This document shows, piece after piece, positions 56,522-64,000 of a stretch of 64,000 nucleotides of DNA. A program made the translations under genes and the position numbers. Each line of letters begins with the position of its first letter. The first letter of the stretch is position 1. A model generated the notes under the pieces. The model saw only the letters and a list, made by a program, of their open reading frames with translations. It was not told where the DNA came from and did not search any database. The stretch comes from Massilia rubra (GTDB lineage Bacteria > Pseudomonadota > Gammaproteobacteria > Burkholderiales > Burkholderiaceae_D), in assembly GCF_011682065.1 (NCBI RefSeq), contig NZ_VUYU01000009.1:62001-126000 (forward strand), in the 5' to 3' direction.

Positions 56522-57153
56522 AGATCGAGCACGATCTGGCCGCGCCCCTGGCGGCGCCAGGTGCCGCTGTCGGCGCCACTGGCGCCGCCGGCCAGGCCCG
56601 GCTGGCGCATGCGCGGCAAGTGGCAGCGCAGCGCCGCGTCGACCGCGTCGCGCGCGGCGCGCTGCGGGTCCATGCCCTGCCCCGCCATGCCGGCCTGCTG
56701 GGCGGCGGTGCCGGCGATGCGCACGAAGCGGCGCGCCATTTCCAGCTCGCGCTCCTCGCCATCGAGACCGGCCGCTTCCATCTCCAGTGCCTTGGCGACG
56801 GCACTCCCGAGCGCGCCGCCAAGCATCGTGCCCACACCCGGAATCGGTATGAAGGAGCCGAGCGCCTTGCCCACGAACGGCAGCGCGGTCTTGGCCAGGC
56901 CCTTGAGCACGCCGCCGAGCGGCTTGGCGACCTTGCCGATGACGGAGCCGACCTTTTTCACGCCCTTCCAGATCCCCTTGAACATCTTGCCGAGGAACTG
57001 CTCGAGTTCTTCCTCGCTGGCGACCGACATCAATTCCATCGCCAGCGCGATTTCTTCCTGCTCCCCGAAGGGTCCGGGCGCTGCGAATTCGAGCACTTCC
57101 AGTTCGCCGGCCGTCTGGCGGCATTTGGCGCAACCACATCCTGATTCTTGCAT
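56518..57153 (-). CDS. Cluster paralogue A, glycine-rich protein of unknown family
   Basis: 211 residues from the ATG at 57153, after AAGGAG. N-terminus has a CGCAKC cysteine cluster. Then an acidic helix (EELEQFLGKM), a long hydrophobic Gly-rich region (GGVLKGLAKTALPFVGKALG, PIPGVGTMLGGALG), a charged helix (GEERELEMARRFVRIAG) and a C-terminal end GTWRRQGRGQIVLDL. Paralogous to B (62334-63050) and C (63135-63740). No known domain. The Gly-rich segment could insert in or coat a membrane. Confidence 0.75.
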   Translation of the reverse strand: MQESGCGCAKCRQTAGELEVLEFAAPGPFGEQEEIALAMELMSVASEEELEQFLGKMFKGIWKGVKKVGSVIGKVAKPLGGVLKGLAKTALPFVGKALGSFIPIPGVGTMLGGALGSAVAKALEMEAAGLDGEERELEMARRFVRIAGTAAQQAGMAGQGMDPQRAARDAVDAALRCHLPRMRQPGLAGGASGADSGTWRRQGRGQIVLDL

Positions 57154-57199
57154 GACGATCTCCTTCGGTTGATGAAGCGTTTGCATACGTTAAAGTAAG

Positions 57200-57829
57200 T
57201 CAGCCCCAGAACTCGCCGAGCAACTCGGCCTCCAGTTCCTTGCGCTGGTTGGTCAGCACGCCCGGCGGGTCGCCGGGCTTGCGCGGTTTGACACCCATCT
57301 GCGCATGCAGGTCCTTTTCGGTCTTGCGCCGCGCGGCCGCCGACGGCGCCGGCGCCACGAACACCCGATGCTTGCCCACGTCAAGCCCCAGCATGGTGGC
57401 GCACAGCAGATGCTGGCGCAGGCGGCGCCCCACGTTGTCGCTCTGGCCGCTGTAGGCGCGCTTGCCGGCCGGGCCATCGAACTCGATCAGGTACAGTCCC
57501 GCCAGGTTCGCTCCCACCTTCGCCACCGCGTCGCGCAGCGGACCGTAGGATGTGTAGCTTGGCGCGGCGGCCATCCTGGCCAGGGCGGGCGCGATGCTGG
57601 TGGGCTGTTCGTCCTGCGGTTCGTCATCCTCGATGGCGTAAGGAGCCGGTTCCGGCCACGGCGCCAGCACCGGATAGCGCCAGCCGCCCCAGGCCGGCCA
57701 GCGTGGCGCGCGCGCCTTGGCGGACCAGGTGCGGCCCGACGACGGCCGTGGTGCGCGCGCCGGCGCACCACGGCGGCCACCACGCTCTTGTTCCATTTCA
57801 AAAGCCACCATTTCAAATTCCGTATTCAT
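57200..57829 (-). CDS. GIY-YIG-type protein of the cluster
   Basis: 209 residues from the ATG at 57829, with AAGGAGG just before. Residues 1-90 are disordered and Pro/Ala/Arg-rich, starting with an acidic MNTEFEMVAFEMEQE leader. Residues 105-209 show the GIY-YIG pattern: GLYLIEF at 111, AYSGQSDNVGRRLRQH at 125-140 (Tyr, Gly, Arg and His conserved) and a Glu in KTEKDLH. A nuclease fold, but the second motif is YSG rather than YIG, so activity is uncertain. Overlaps the aminotransferase gene by 17 bp. Confidence 0.7.
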   Translation of the reverse strand: MNTEFEMVAFEMEQERGGRRGAPARAPRPSSGRTWSAKARAPRWPAWGGWRYPVLAPWPEPAPYAIEDDEPQDEQPTSIAPALARMAAAPSYTSYGPLRDAVAKVGANLAGLYLIEFDGPAGKRAYSGQSDNVGRRLRQHLLCATMLGLDVGKHRVFVAPAPSAAARRKTEKDLHAQMGVKPRKPGDPPGVLTNQRKELEAELLGEFWG

Positions 57830-58886
57830 ATTCCCTCCTTGTATGTCTGGCCGTCGGCGCCTGCGCGCGCAGGCAGGCCGCCAGCAGCGCCAGTGCGCGT
57901 TCGATGTCGTCCGGCGCGTGGCGCGCCGTGACGATGAAACTGAGCGTGGCCCGCGCACCCGCGCGCTGCAGCACCGCATCGACGCCGGCGCGGCGCAGGC
58001 AGGCGTGCAGCGCATCGCCATCGATATCGCGCCGCAGCGCCAGCGTCTGCACCGGAAACGCACTCGCATGCAGCGCAATGCCATGCCTGGCCGCCCCAAG
58101 GCGCCACTGGGCCACGCGCCGCCACAGGCGCGAGCGCAGCTGGTCGCCGTGCGCGCGATTGATGCGCAACGCCGCCAGCGCGGCCCGGATCGCCGCCACC
58201 GACGGCGGGCTCGAATGCACGCGCGCCTGGCTTGATTGCCCGAAGCGGCGCACCAGCTCCGTGCTGGCGCACAGCACCGCCAGCGGCGCGCCGAACGCTT
58301 TCGAGAGCGAACTGCCGACCACCACGTGCGGCCCTTGCACGCCGTGCCGGCGCAGCGAACCGCCGCCGGCGGCGCCGAACAGGCCGACCACCTGTGTGTC
58401 GTCGAGCACCAGCCAGCCGCCCGCCTCGCGCATCAACGCCGCGTAGGCGGCCAGTGGCGGTGGTCCGGGCGCGCCGGGCGAATAGCCGTCGGCCAGGATC
58501 AAGGGGCGCCGTCCCTGCTGGCGTGCGCTGCGCGCCAGCCTGCGCGCGCCGTCCACGTCGGCCGGCGCGAACACCGTCAGCGGCGTGCCGCGCGCGGCCG
58601 CCCGTTCGGCGCCGGTGCGCGCGATCGGATAGCTGGCGCCATCGACCAGGATCGCCAGCGGTTCGCGCGCCAGCAGGTCGAACAGGTCGCAGAACAGGTG
58701 CAAGGTCGATGGCAGCAGGGTCGCCGCCTGGCAGCCGCACAGCAGCGCCAGCGCTTGCGCCAGTTGCGCGGCCCCCGGCGGCTCCATGCTGGCCGCCGGC
58801 CGCCCCAGGGTCAGCGCGTCCCAGCCGCCCAGGTCCGCGCTGGGATGGCGCATGCCGAGATACAGGGCGCTGGAAAAGTCGAGCAT
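57813..58886 (-). CDS. PLP-dependent aminotransferase, alpha-oxoamine-synthase-like
   Basis: 357 residues. Fold type I: PLP-binding Lys196 in GSSLSKAFGAPLAV; the Asp in LVLDDTQVVGLFG stacks with the pyridine N; the final third has the ADDIERALALL small domain. Shorter than BioF/KBL (about 385-400) and with diverged active-site surroundings. Three bases after the 702-residue gene. Could make or modify an amino acid-derived moiety for the system; inference. Confidence 0.75.
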   Translation of the reverse strand: MLDFSSALYLGMRHPSADLGGWDALTLGRPAASMEPPGAAQLAQALALLCGCQAATLLPSTLHLFCDLFDLLAREPLAILVDGASYPIARTGAERAAARGTPLTVFAPADVDGARRLARSARQQGRRPLILADGYSPGAPGPPPLAAYAALMREAGGWLVLDDTQVVGLFGAAGGGSLRRHGVQGPHVVVGSSLSKAFGAPLAVLCASTELVRRFGQSSQARVHSSPPSVAAIRAALAALRINRAHGDQLRSRLWRRVAQWRLGAARHGIALHASAFPVQTLALRRDIDGDALHACLRRAGVDAVLQRAGARATLSFIVTARHAPDDIERALALLAACLRAQAPTARHTRREYEYGI

Positions 58887-58889
58887 GGC

Positions 58890-60998
58890 CTACGCCATCC
58901 TCGCTTGCTGCTCCAGGCGGCGGCGCAGCAGGATCGAGGGCAAGGTGCCTTCCGCCTTCGGATCGCGCGCATCGACCGTCAGGTCGACCCCGGTGGCGGC
59001 GCGGTAGGCGTGGATGTAGCCCTGGATCTGCGGACGCCAGAAGCGCGCCCAGTTGAAGGCCTGGGTCGGCTCGTAGATGTCGCTCCAGGCGCCGTAGCGC
59101 ACCGACAGCAGCACCTGTTCGCCGAACATGGCCAGGCTGCGGAAGTGCATCACGCTCGTATCGGACCATCCCTGCAGCTTTTTCATGGCGTCGACCCGAT
59201 CCATCCACGGTTCCGGATAGGCGACCATGATGCGGGTCGGGAGGAACTCGCGGAACTCGGGCCGCGCCAGCATCCACTGCTGCATCAGCATTTCGATGCG
59301 CGCCGTCGATGGCAGGTCGCCGAACTGGTTGTGCGCGCCCTGCGACAGGATCAGGTGCACCTCCTTGAGGCCATTGAGCACCGGGAAGGCGTCGGCCTTG
59401 ACGGTGGTGTCGTCGTCCTGGCGATAAAAGGCGGTGCACAGGCGCAGCAAGTAATGAAAGGCTTCGAGGAATTTCGAGCGCGTGTCGGCCGGGCGGAAAT
59501 GCTGGACCGCCTTGCCGTCGAGCCGCACGCCGTAATGGTGGTCGTACTCGTAATTGCGCCGCACCACGGTGAGGCGATGTTGTTCATCCTGCGTGTAACC
59601 CCAGATGAGGTTATTCAGGGGGCGCAGCGGGTCGATTTCGAGGTTCGCCAGCGGGTCGTCGCGGCCCAGCGCGCGCACGTTCTGGAAGCGCTGGGTGATC
59701 GCGTTCATGGTCTGCACCAGCATGCCCTCTTCGTGCCAGTAGGACCAGATCAGCTCCAGCAGGCAGGGATTGGCCAGCTTTTGCTGGACGATGCCGAAGC
59801 ACAGATCGGCCTCGCCCTCGATCCCGCGCAGCAGGTGGATCGGCACGTCGGGCAGCTTGCGCCGGATGATCGCCAGGTACGGCAGCACCTTGGTGCCGTC
59901 CACCGTGGTTTCGAGGTAGTCGGCGTTGAAGGTGGTTTCCAGGTCGCGCGTGGCCGGAATATCGCGCCGGTCGAGGTAGGCCTGGTCTTCGACCGGATTG
60001 AACATGTTCGGTTGGCTCAGGACCCCGCAGTTGACCATCACGAACGCTTCGGTCGCCACCTTGAGCACGCGGTAGGCTTCCGAATCGTTGAAGGGCAAAG
60101 CGCGGCGCTGGCGCAACTGCTCGAACAGCTGGCTTTTTGCGTCGAAGGCGGCAGTACGGTTGGCCGGGGTGCAGAACAGCGCATCCATGAAGTTCAGGTA
60201 GTTCGTAAACGACATCGCATCGGTGCTGTTGCGGATCAGGGTCCACAGCGGCAGGTCGTCGGTCGGCTCGGTCTCGGTGCGCGTCATCGAAACGCCGATG
60301 TTGCCCGAGATCGGGCTCGGCGTGCGCTCGTCGGCGACAAAGCCCTGGCGGATGCCGATCATGGCCGGCGCAGCCAGTGGCGCCATGTTGATGCCCGGCG
60401 CCAGCGCGGCCGCCGAGGGCCTGCGTTCGAACGCCAGCACCGCCTCGAACTGCTGCGGCCCGGCGTGGCGCACCACGCGCGAGAGCACGTACGGATCGTC
60501 CTCGCGCGCGATCCATCCGGGCGTGGGCAGCAACCGCACATGGGGCTTGAGGTCGGACTGGTTGCCGGAAAAGCGGATCGTGGCCACCACCCGGTCGGCC
60601 ACGCGCGCCACGCTGCAGGTGTTGGCCTGGCAGTCGACCGTTTCGTAACTGAGTTCGGCGCGCAGTTCCAGCGCCAGCTGGAAGCAGACCACGGCGCGGC
60701 AGCCGCCATCGACCTTCACGCAGCGCGGCTCGGTCAGCGGGTAGTGCTCGTAGACGACCACGTAGCTGCCCGGCGCCAGGTTGGCCACCGTGGCCTCGCC
60801 CGCGCTGCCGGTGACGGCGGTCGCTTCCAGGACTTCGTACGACGGCGTCCAGCGGGCCGCCTCGAAACTGTCGATGCCGGCCGGGTGGCGATACACGCTG
60901 ACGGCGCCATTCGACACCGGCGCGCCGGTCTGGGCCTCGTGCACGGTCACCTCGAGCGACCCGGTACGGGCGTCCTTCAGATTGTTCTTGCTGCTCAT
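58890..60998 (-). CDS. Large protein of unknown function (702 aa)
   Basis: 702 residues. Residues ~12-100 look like a carboxypeptidase-regulatory/Ig-like beta-sandwich (GSLEVTVHEAQTGAPVSNGAVSVY ... PGSYVVVYEHYPL). Residues 130-700 are a large helical region rich in Trp/Tyr with conserved-looking stretches such as FNDSEAYRVLKVATEAFVMV and LIWGYTQDEQHRLTVVRRNYEY. No signal peptide, no membrane helices, no domain I can name. Eleven bases downstream of the metallopeptidase gene. Probable core, scaffold or effector of the cluster. Confidence 0.7.
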   Translation of the reverse strand: MSSKNNLKDARTGSLEVTVHEAQTGAPVSNGAVSVYRHPAGIDSFEAARWTPSYEVLEATAVTGSAGEATVANLAPGSYVVVYEHYPLTEPRCVKVDGGCRAVVCFQLALELRAELSYETVDCQANTCSVARVADRVVATIRFSGNQSDLKPHVRLLPTPGWIAREDDPYVLSRVVRHAGPQQFEAVLAFERRPSAAALAPGINMAPLAAPAMIGIRQGFVADERTPSPISGNIGVSMTRTETEPTDDLPLWTLIRNSTDAMSFTNYLNFMDALFCTPANRTAAFDAKSQLFEQLRQRRALPFNDSEAYRVLKVATEAFVMVNCGVLSQPNMFNPVEDQAYLDRRDIPATRDLETTFNADYLETTVDGTKVLPYLAIIRRKLPDVPIHLLRGIEGEADLCFGIVQQKLANPCLLELIWSYWHEEGMLVQTMNAITQRFQNVRALGRDDPLANLEIDPLRPLNNLIWGYTQDEQHRLTVVRRNYEYDHHYGVRLDGKAVQHFRPADTRSKFLEAFHYLLRLCTAFYRQDDDTTVKADAFPVLNGLKEVHLILSQGAHNQFGDLPSTARIEMLMQQWMLARPEFREFLPTRIMVAYPEPWMDRVDAMKKLQGWSDTSVMHFRSLAMFGEQVLLSVRYGAWSDIYEPTQAFNWARFWRPQIQGYIHAYRAATGVDLTVDARDPKAEGTLPSILLRRRLEQQARMA

Positions 60999-61008
60999 GT
61001 CATTCTCC

Positions 61009-62328
61009 TCAATGGAAAGTCAAAGGTGCCCGGGCAGGCGCCGGCGCTCGCGTATCCAGCGAGGCGCACAGGAAGCTCGTATCGAGCGTGCTGCGCAGCG
61101 CCCAGTGCGTCAGCAGTTTGGCCAGCAGGACGTTTTCTTCTTCCGGCCCGACCAGGCCATCGGCGCGCGCCTGGCCCAGCACCGCGAACACCAGCGATGG
61201 CGGGGCGCGGTACATTTGCGCGGGCGCGTTCTCCCAGCGCCGGTACAGCGATAACAGGGCCGCCGGCTGGCGCGACGCCACGTCGAGCACCTCGGGCAGG
61301 GTTTTGCCGCGCAGTGCGGCGGGCCGGTGCCGGATCAGCAGCTGCACGAACGCCGGCATGCCGCGCCGCAGCCGCCGCAAGAGATCGACCGTCTCCGGCG
61401 CCAGGGTCGCGCTCGGGTAGTAGTCGTGCCACACCGTGGCCAGGCGCTCCCATTGCGGATGCGGATACAGGGCCTGCCCCATCGCGCAACTGAGCATCAC
61501 GCGGATCCACGGAATCGGATGCGGGTCGTCGGGGCTTAAGCGAAACACGAACACGCGCGGCAGGCTGACCACGCCGATCAGGCCCAGGGTCGAGACCACG
61601 CCGACCCGCGCCACCGACCAGAAGTCGGCCACGATCTCGGAGATCCAGCGTTCCCACCACTGCCACACTTCGCGCTGGTCGGCATCGCTTTGCTGCATCG
61701 CCTGCAATTGCGGGCGCAGCGAATTGACCAGGTCGAGCAGGGCCGCGCCCTGGTGCCCGACCTCGTGGATGAGGGAAGAGGCGATGCCGCTGCCGATCAT
61801 GCGTTCGCGCGGCACCCGCACCACCGCCACCGGGTTCTCGCCGCCGCCCGGCAGGCGGGTGCGCGCGCGCCGGATCGCCGCGCCCGGCCCCCGGTCCAGG
61901 TAGCAAACCACGGGCGGCAGGCGATAGTAGTTACCGGGCAGCGCCAGGGCGTCGGCCGCGACCGCGTCCAGGCCCGACAGCCACACCCCGTTTTCGTGCT
62001 CGCTGCGCTGGGTGATGACGTCGTTGAACAAATCGAACTGGGTCAGGGTGGCGTTGAACTTCAGGCGCAGGAAGGTAAAGCGGCGCTGGGCCTCGGCCGC
62101 CGTGGCGCTCGCGCGCGCGCCGGCCAGCCAGTGCTGGAAGGCCGACACCAGCGCCTGCAGCTCGCGCCGCCCCGTGACCAGGTAGCGCTCGAGCGCCGAC
62201 TGGGCCGACGGCAGCAGCGCGGCGGCCGGCACCATGGGCTCGATCAGGGCAAAGGGGCGGACCCGCGCCAGCCTGGTTTGCAGGGAGCGCGCCTCCTGTT
62301 CGAGCAGCGACGCGGCATACGGGCTCAT
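61009..62328 (-). CDS. Zinc metallopeptidase (HExxH, gluzincin-like) of the cluster
   Basis: 439 residues. HEVGH at 188-192 within SSLIHEVGHQGAALLDL, followed 40 residues later by EIVADFWSVA with Glu231 as the likely third zinc ligand and Asp235: a gluzincin-like arrangement. Soluble, helical N-terminal part, no signal peptide. Five bases after paralogue B. May process the paralogues or another cluster product; this is inference. Confidence 0.75.
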   Translation of the reverse strand: MSPYAASLLEQEARSLQTRLARVRPFALIEPMVPAAALLPSAQSALERYLVTGRRELQALVSAFQHWLAGARASATAAEAQRRFTFLRLKFNATLTQFDLFNDVITQRSEHENGVWLSGLDAVAADALALPGNYYRLPPVVCYLDRGPGAAIRRARTRLPGGGENPVAVVRVPRERMIGSGIASSLIHEVGHQGAALLDLVNSLRPQLQAMQQSDADQREVWQWWERWISEIVADFWSVARVGVVSTLGLIGVVSLPRVFVFRLSPDDPHPIPWIRVMLSCAMGQALYPHPQWERLATVWHDYYPSATLAPETVDLLRRLRRGMPAFVQLLIRHRPAALRGKTLPEVLDVASRQPAALLSLYRRWENAPAQMYRAPPSLVFAVLGQARADGLVGPEEENVLLAKLLTHWALRSTLDTSFLCASLDTRAPAPARAPLTFH

Positions 62329-62333
62329 GACGG

Positions 62334-63050
62334 TCAGGCGCCGTAGATGACGATCTTGTTGCCCTGGCGGCTCCAGCGTCCACTGGCGCCACGGCCCCCG
62401 CCCGCCGACATGCCGCCACCCGCCGCCATGCCGCTGCCGCCCAGCCCTGCCCCGCCGCCGCAGCTGCCGCAGCCGCCCGAGGCGCCGCGTTTGAGCAGGC
62501 CGGGCGCATGCTGGCGCGCCGCCGCCATGGCAGCACTCTGGGCAATCGCGCGCGGGTCGCCCGAGCCGCTCGCCTGCGACGCCTTCTGCACCGTGTCGGC
62601 GGCCAGGCGCACGAACTGGCGCGCGCCTTCGTACTCGCGGTCTTCGCCGCTCATTTCACCTTCCAGGCCAAGCGCGCCGCCGGCCGCCGAGGCCAGGCCG
62701 CTGCCGATCTTGGCGCCCAGTGGGCCGCCGAAATAGCCCCCGATGGCGCCACCGGCCAGCGGCAGCGCTTTTTTGGCCACGCCTTTGAGCACGCCGCCGA
62801 CGGCTTGCCCGATCGGCGAGCGGATGACGCGGCCGGCGGTGGAGCCGACCTTGCGGATGAAGTCACCGAGGAACTGGTCGAGCTCCGCTTCGCTGTTCAC
62901 GTTCAGCAGTTCCTGCGCGAATTCGGCTTCCTGCTGCTCGTTCAGACTGGCCTCGCCACTCCACTCGCCCTGGCCGAATTCGAACTGTTCGCCCTCGAAG
63001 CTGGAGGTTTCCTGGCCATATTCCATGGTCGTGCGGTCGATGTCATGCAT
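62334..63050 (-). CDS. Cluster paralogue B, glycine-rich protein of unknown family
   Basis: 238 residues from the ATG at 63050 (GAGGAG before it). Acidic, Phe/Glu-rich N-terminus (EFGQGEWSGE), helix EAELDQFLGDFIRKVG, hydrophobic segment GGVLKGVAKKALPLAGGAIG, then GEDREYEGARQFVRLAADT, a Gly/Cys-rich stretch (GGCGSCGGGAG) and a final GRWSRQGNKIVIYGA. Same plan as A and C. No known domain. Confidence 0.75.
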   Translation of the reverse strand: MHDIDRTTMEYGQETSSFEGEQFEFGQGEWSGEASLNEQQEAEFAQELLNVNSEAELDQFLGDFIRKVGSTAGRVIRSPIGQAVGGVLKGVAKKALPLAGGAIGGYFGGPLGAKIGSGLASAAGGALGLEGEMSGEDREYEGARQFVRLAADTVQKASQASGSGDPRAIAQSAAMAAARQHAPGLLKRGASGGCGSCGGGAGLGGSGMAAGGGMSAGGGRGASGRWSRQGNKIVIYGA

Positions 63051-63134
63051 GATGCGCTCCTCTAGAAAAATGAAACAACAAGGTGAAACAACGAAGTAAA
63101 ACAACACAGCGCCCGGATGGACAATCCGTCCGGA

Positions 63135-63740
63135 TCAGCAATCGTGAAGAATCAGTTGGCCCGCCTGGCGGGTCCAGCGTCCCTGCGTGGCCGGGCGCGC
63201 GTGCACATGCGGCAGCAAGCCCGGTGCGACCTGGCGCGCGGCGGCCTGCACGGCGGCGCGCGCGGACCGCGGCGATGGGTGGCCATCCTCGCCCGCACGG
63301 CCGGCGTGGCGCGCGGCGTGGTCGGCCAGGCGCACCAGCTGGCGCGCCAGGATGAATTCCTTGTCCTCGGGGCTGAGCCCTTCGAGTTCGAGGCCGAACA
63401 TGCGCGCACCGAGGTTGATGCTCACCGTTTTCGCGCTGGCGCCACGCGCAAGGCGGCGCTGCGGCGACAGGATCGGTTGCACGGCGCGCAGCAGTTCGGT
63501 GACCAGCAAGGGACCCATGGGCGAGCGGGCCACGCGCGCACCGAGCACGCCGGCGCCGGCGATGGCGCGGCTTAGCACGCGGCGCAGGTCGGCCGGTTCG
63601 GCCGCTTCGAGCAGTTCGGCGGCCAGCGCCAGGTCGGCGCTGTCGTCCGAGAGCGGGCCGGCCTCGTCCTCCTGCGCGCGCGGCGCGGGATGGGTGAAGA
63701 TGTCGAACACCGGACTGTATTCAAGCAAGCGACGGTTCAC
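63135..63740 (-). CDS. Cluster paralogue C, first gene of the cluster
   Basis: 201 residues with a GTG start at 63740 after AAAGGGG. Shares the order of A and B: helix LALAAELLEAAEPADLRRVL, SPMGPLLVTELL, then GLSPEDKEFILARQLVRLAD, and the ending GRWTRQAGQLILHDC. Its hydrophobic segment is shorter and less Gly-rich. Transcribed from the sigma-54-type promoter at 63814-63829, leader ~63 nt. Confidence 0.75.
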   Translation of the reverse strand: MNRRLLEYSPVFDIFTHPAPRAQEDEAGPLSDDSADLALAAELLEAAEPADLRRVLSRAIAGAGVLGARVARSPMGPLLVTELLRAVQPILSPQRRLARGASAKTVSINLGARMFGLELEGLSPEDKEFILARQLVRLADHAARHAGRAGEDGHPSPRSARAAVQAAARQVAPGLLPHVHARPATQGRWTRQAGQLILHDC

Positions 63741-63813
63741 GGGCGGCCCCTTTCATCTGTGCTGGATGCGCGGGGAAGAAAGGTGATGCTGCCGCGCGTC
63801 GTGCTTTATCCAT

Positions 63814-63829
63814 TGCAAGGGCTGTGCCA
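63814..63829 (-). promoter_or_regulatory. Sigma-54 (-24/-12) promoter of the cluster
   Basis: On the minus strand TGGCACAGCCCTTGCA, preceded by C, matches YTGGCACG-N4-TTGCW at all but one position (A for G after TGGCAC) with exact GG-GC spacing. Predicted start near 63803, 63 nt before the GTG of paralogue C. The cluster's neighbouring gene encodes a sigma-54 activator. Confidence 0.8.
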
Positions 63830-63871
63830 GCGTGCGTGAGGGGCAAACGGCCGGCTTGCCGGCGTCGGCGG

Positions 63872-63927
63872 CGAAACGCGTTTCGTGGAAGCGGTATAGT
63901 GACGCCGGCACGGCGAAAAGCGTTTCG
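63872..63927. promoter_or_regulatory. Two 14-bp palindromes, probable activator sites
   Basis: CGAAACGCGTTTCG (63872-63885, perfect) and CGAAAAGCGTTTCG (63914-63927, one mismatch between halves) are near-identical. Centres are 42 bp apart, four helical turns. Measured from the sigma-54 start they lie near -76 and -118, where enhancer-binding-protein sites usually are. Alternatively they are operators for the divergent gene at 63963, whose possible -10 (TATAGT, 63895-63900) lies between them. Confidence 0.65.
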
Positions 63928-63962
63928 CGATCGCGCCGGCCTCCCACTGTGAAGGAGAAAGC

Positions 63963-64000
63963 ATGCGTCAATGGATGTTTGCAATCGGTACGATGCTGGC
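63963..64000 (+). CDS. Start of an exported protein, cut by window end
   Basis: Ribosome site AAGGAG 6 nt before the ATG at 63963; the twelve codons visible (MRQWMFAIGTML) look like the start of a signal peptide. Nothing more can be said. The palindromes at 63872-63927 lie in its promoter region. Confidence 0.5.
   Translation, partial: MRQWMFAIGTML

Noticed and set aside
58236-61493. 1085-codon plus-strand open frame over the cluster
   Set aside because: Antisense to three closely packed minus-strand genes with recognisable motifs and ribosome sites; composition is biased and featureless.
63753-63971. 72-codon minus-strand frame upstream of paralogue C
   Set aside because: It would cover the sigma-54 promoter and palindromes; no ribosome site and biased composition.

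Overview
This window reads as a chromosome segment of a GC-rich betaproteobacterium, most likely an Oxalobacteraceae member of the Massilia/Duganella type. Three things point there: the tRNA-Leu/secG/tpiA block beside a 14-gene nuo operon with separate nuoC and nuoD followed by a DUF2818 gene; the PEP-CTERM protein; and the many MXKDX-, phasin- and DUF2807-type accessory genes. The assignment rests on gene content and order only.

Layout. 1-6.1 kb: an S1C protease/FHA pair, a YdeI-like protein, a LytS/LytTR-type two-component pair and a membrane acyltransferase. 6.2-8.1 kb: a phasin, a perfect FNR-type palindrome and the N-terminal remnant of a TnsB/Mu-like transposase. 8.1-20.5 kb: mixed single genes and small operons (K+ channel, FMN reductase, subtilisin-like protease, LysR regulator, MarR/MFS pair, thioesterase, curlin-like protein, ispD-ispF, Nudix hydrolase). 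20.5-35.6 kb: the complete nuo operon on the minus strand (nuoA to nuoN plus DUF2818), preceded by tRNA-Leu(GAG), secG and tpiA. 38.4-40.2 kb: an AT-richer two-gene insert coding for a HipA/CtkA-like kinase and a HIRAN protein. 40.3-50.7 kb: Sel1, DUF2807, GMC oxidoreductase, MCP-like, PEP-CTERM, paired M16 peptidases and three small lipoproteins. 51.0-54.3 kb: an ECF-type sigma factor with an NrsF-like anti-sigma, divergent from a molybdopterin oxidoreductase/cytochrome b pair and an MXKDX repeat protein.

The most unusual part is 54.3-63.9 kb. Eight closely packed minus-strand genes (63740 down to 55793) encode three paralogous glycine-rich proteins with a shared C-terminal G-x-W-x-R-Q motif, an HExxH metallopeptidase, a 702-residue protein of unknown function, a PLP-dependent aminotransferase-like enzyme, a GIY-YIG-type protein and an amidohydrolase. 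Ahead of the first gene is a near-consensus sigma-54 promoter (63814-63829). Further upstream are two 14-bp palindromes whose centres are 42 bp apart, in the position expected for enhancer-binding-protein sites. At the other end of the cluster, convergent to it, sits a sigma-54 activator gene. That gene's own promoter carries an FNR-type box centred 41.5 bp before the inferred start. Together this suggests an oxygen-sensing cascade (FNR-type regulator, then activator, then sigma-54 operon) controlling an undescribed system. The individual parts are visible in the sequence; the cascade and the system's function are inference.
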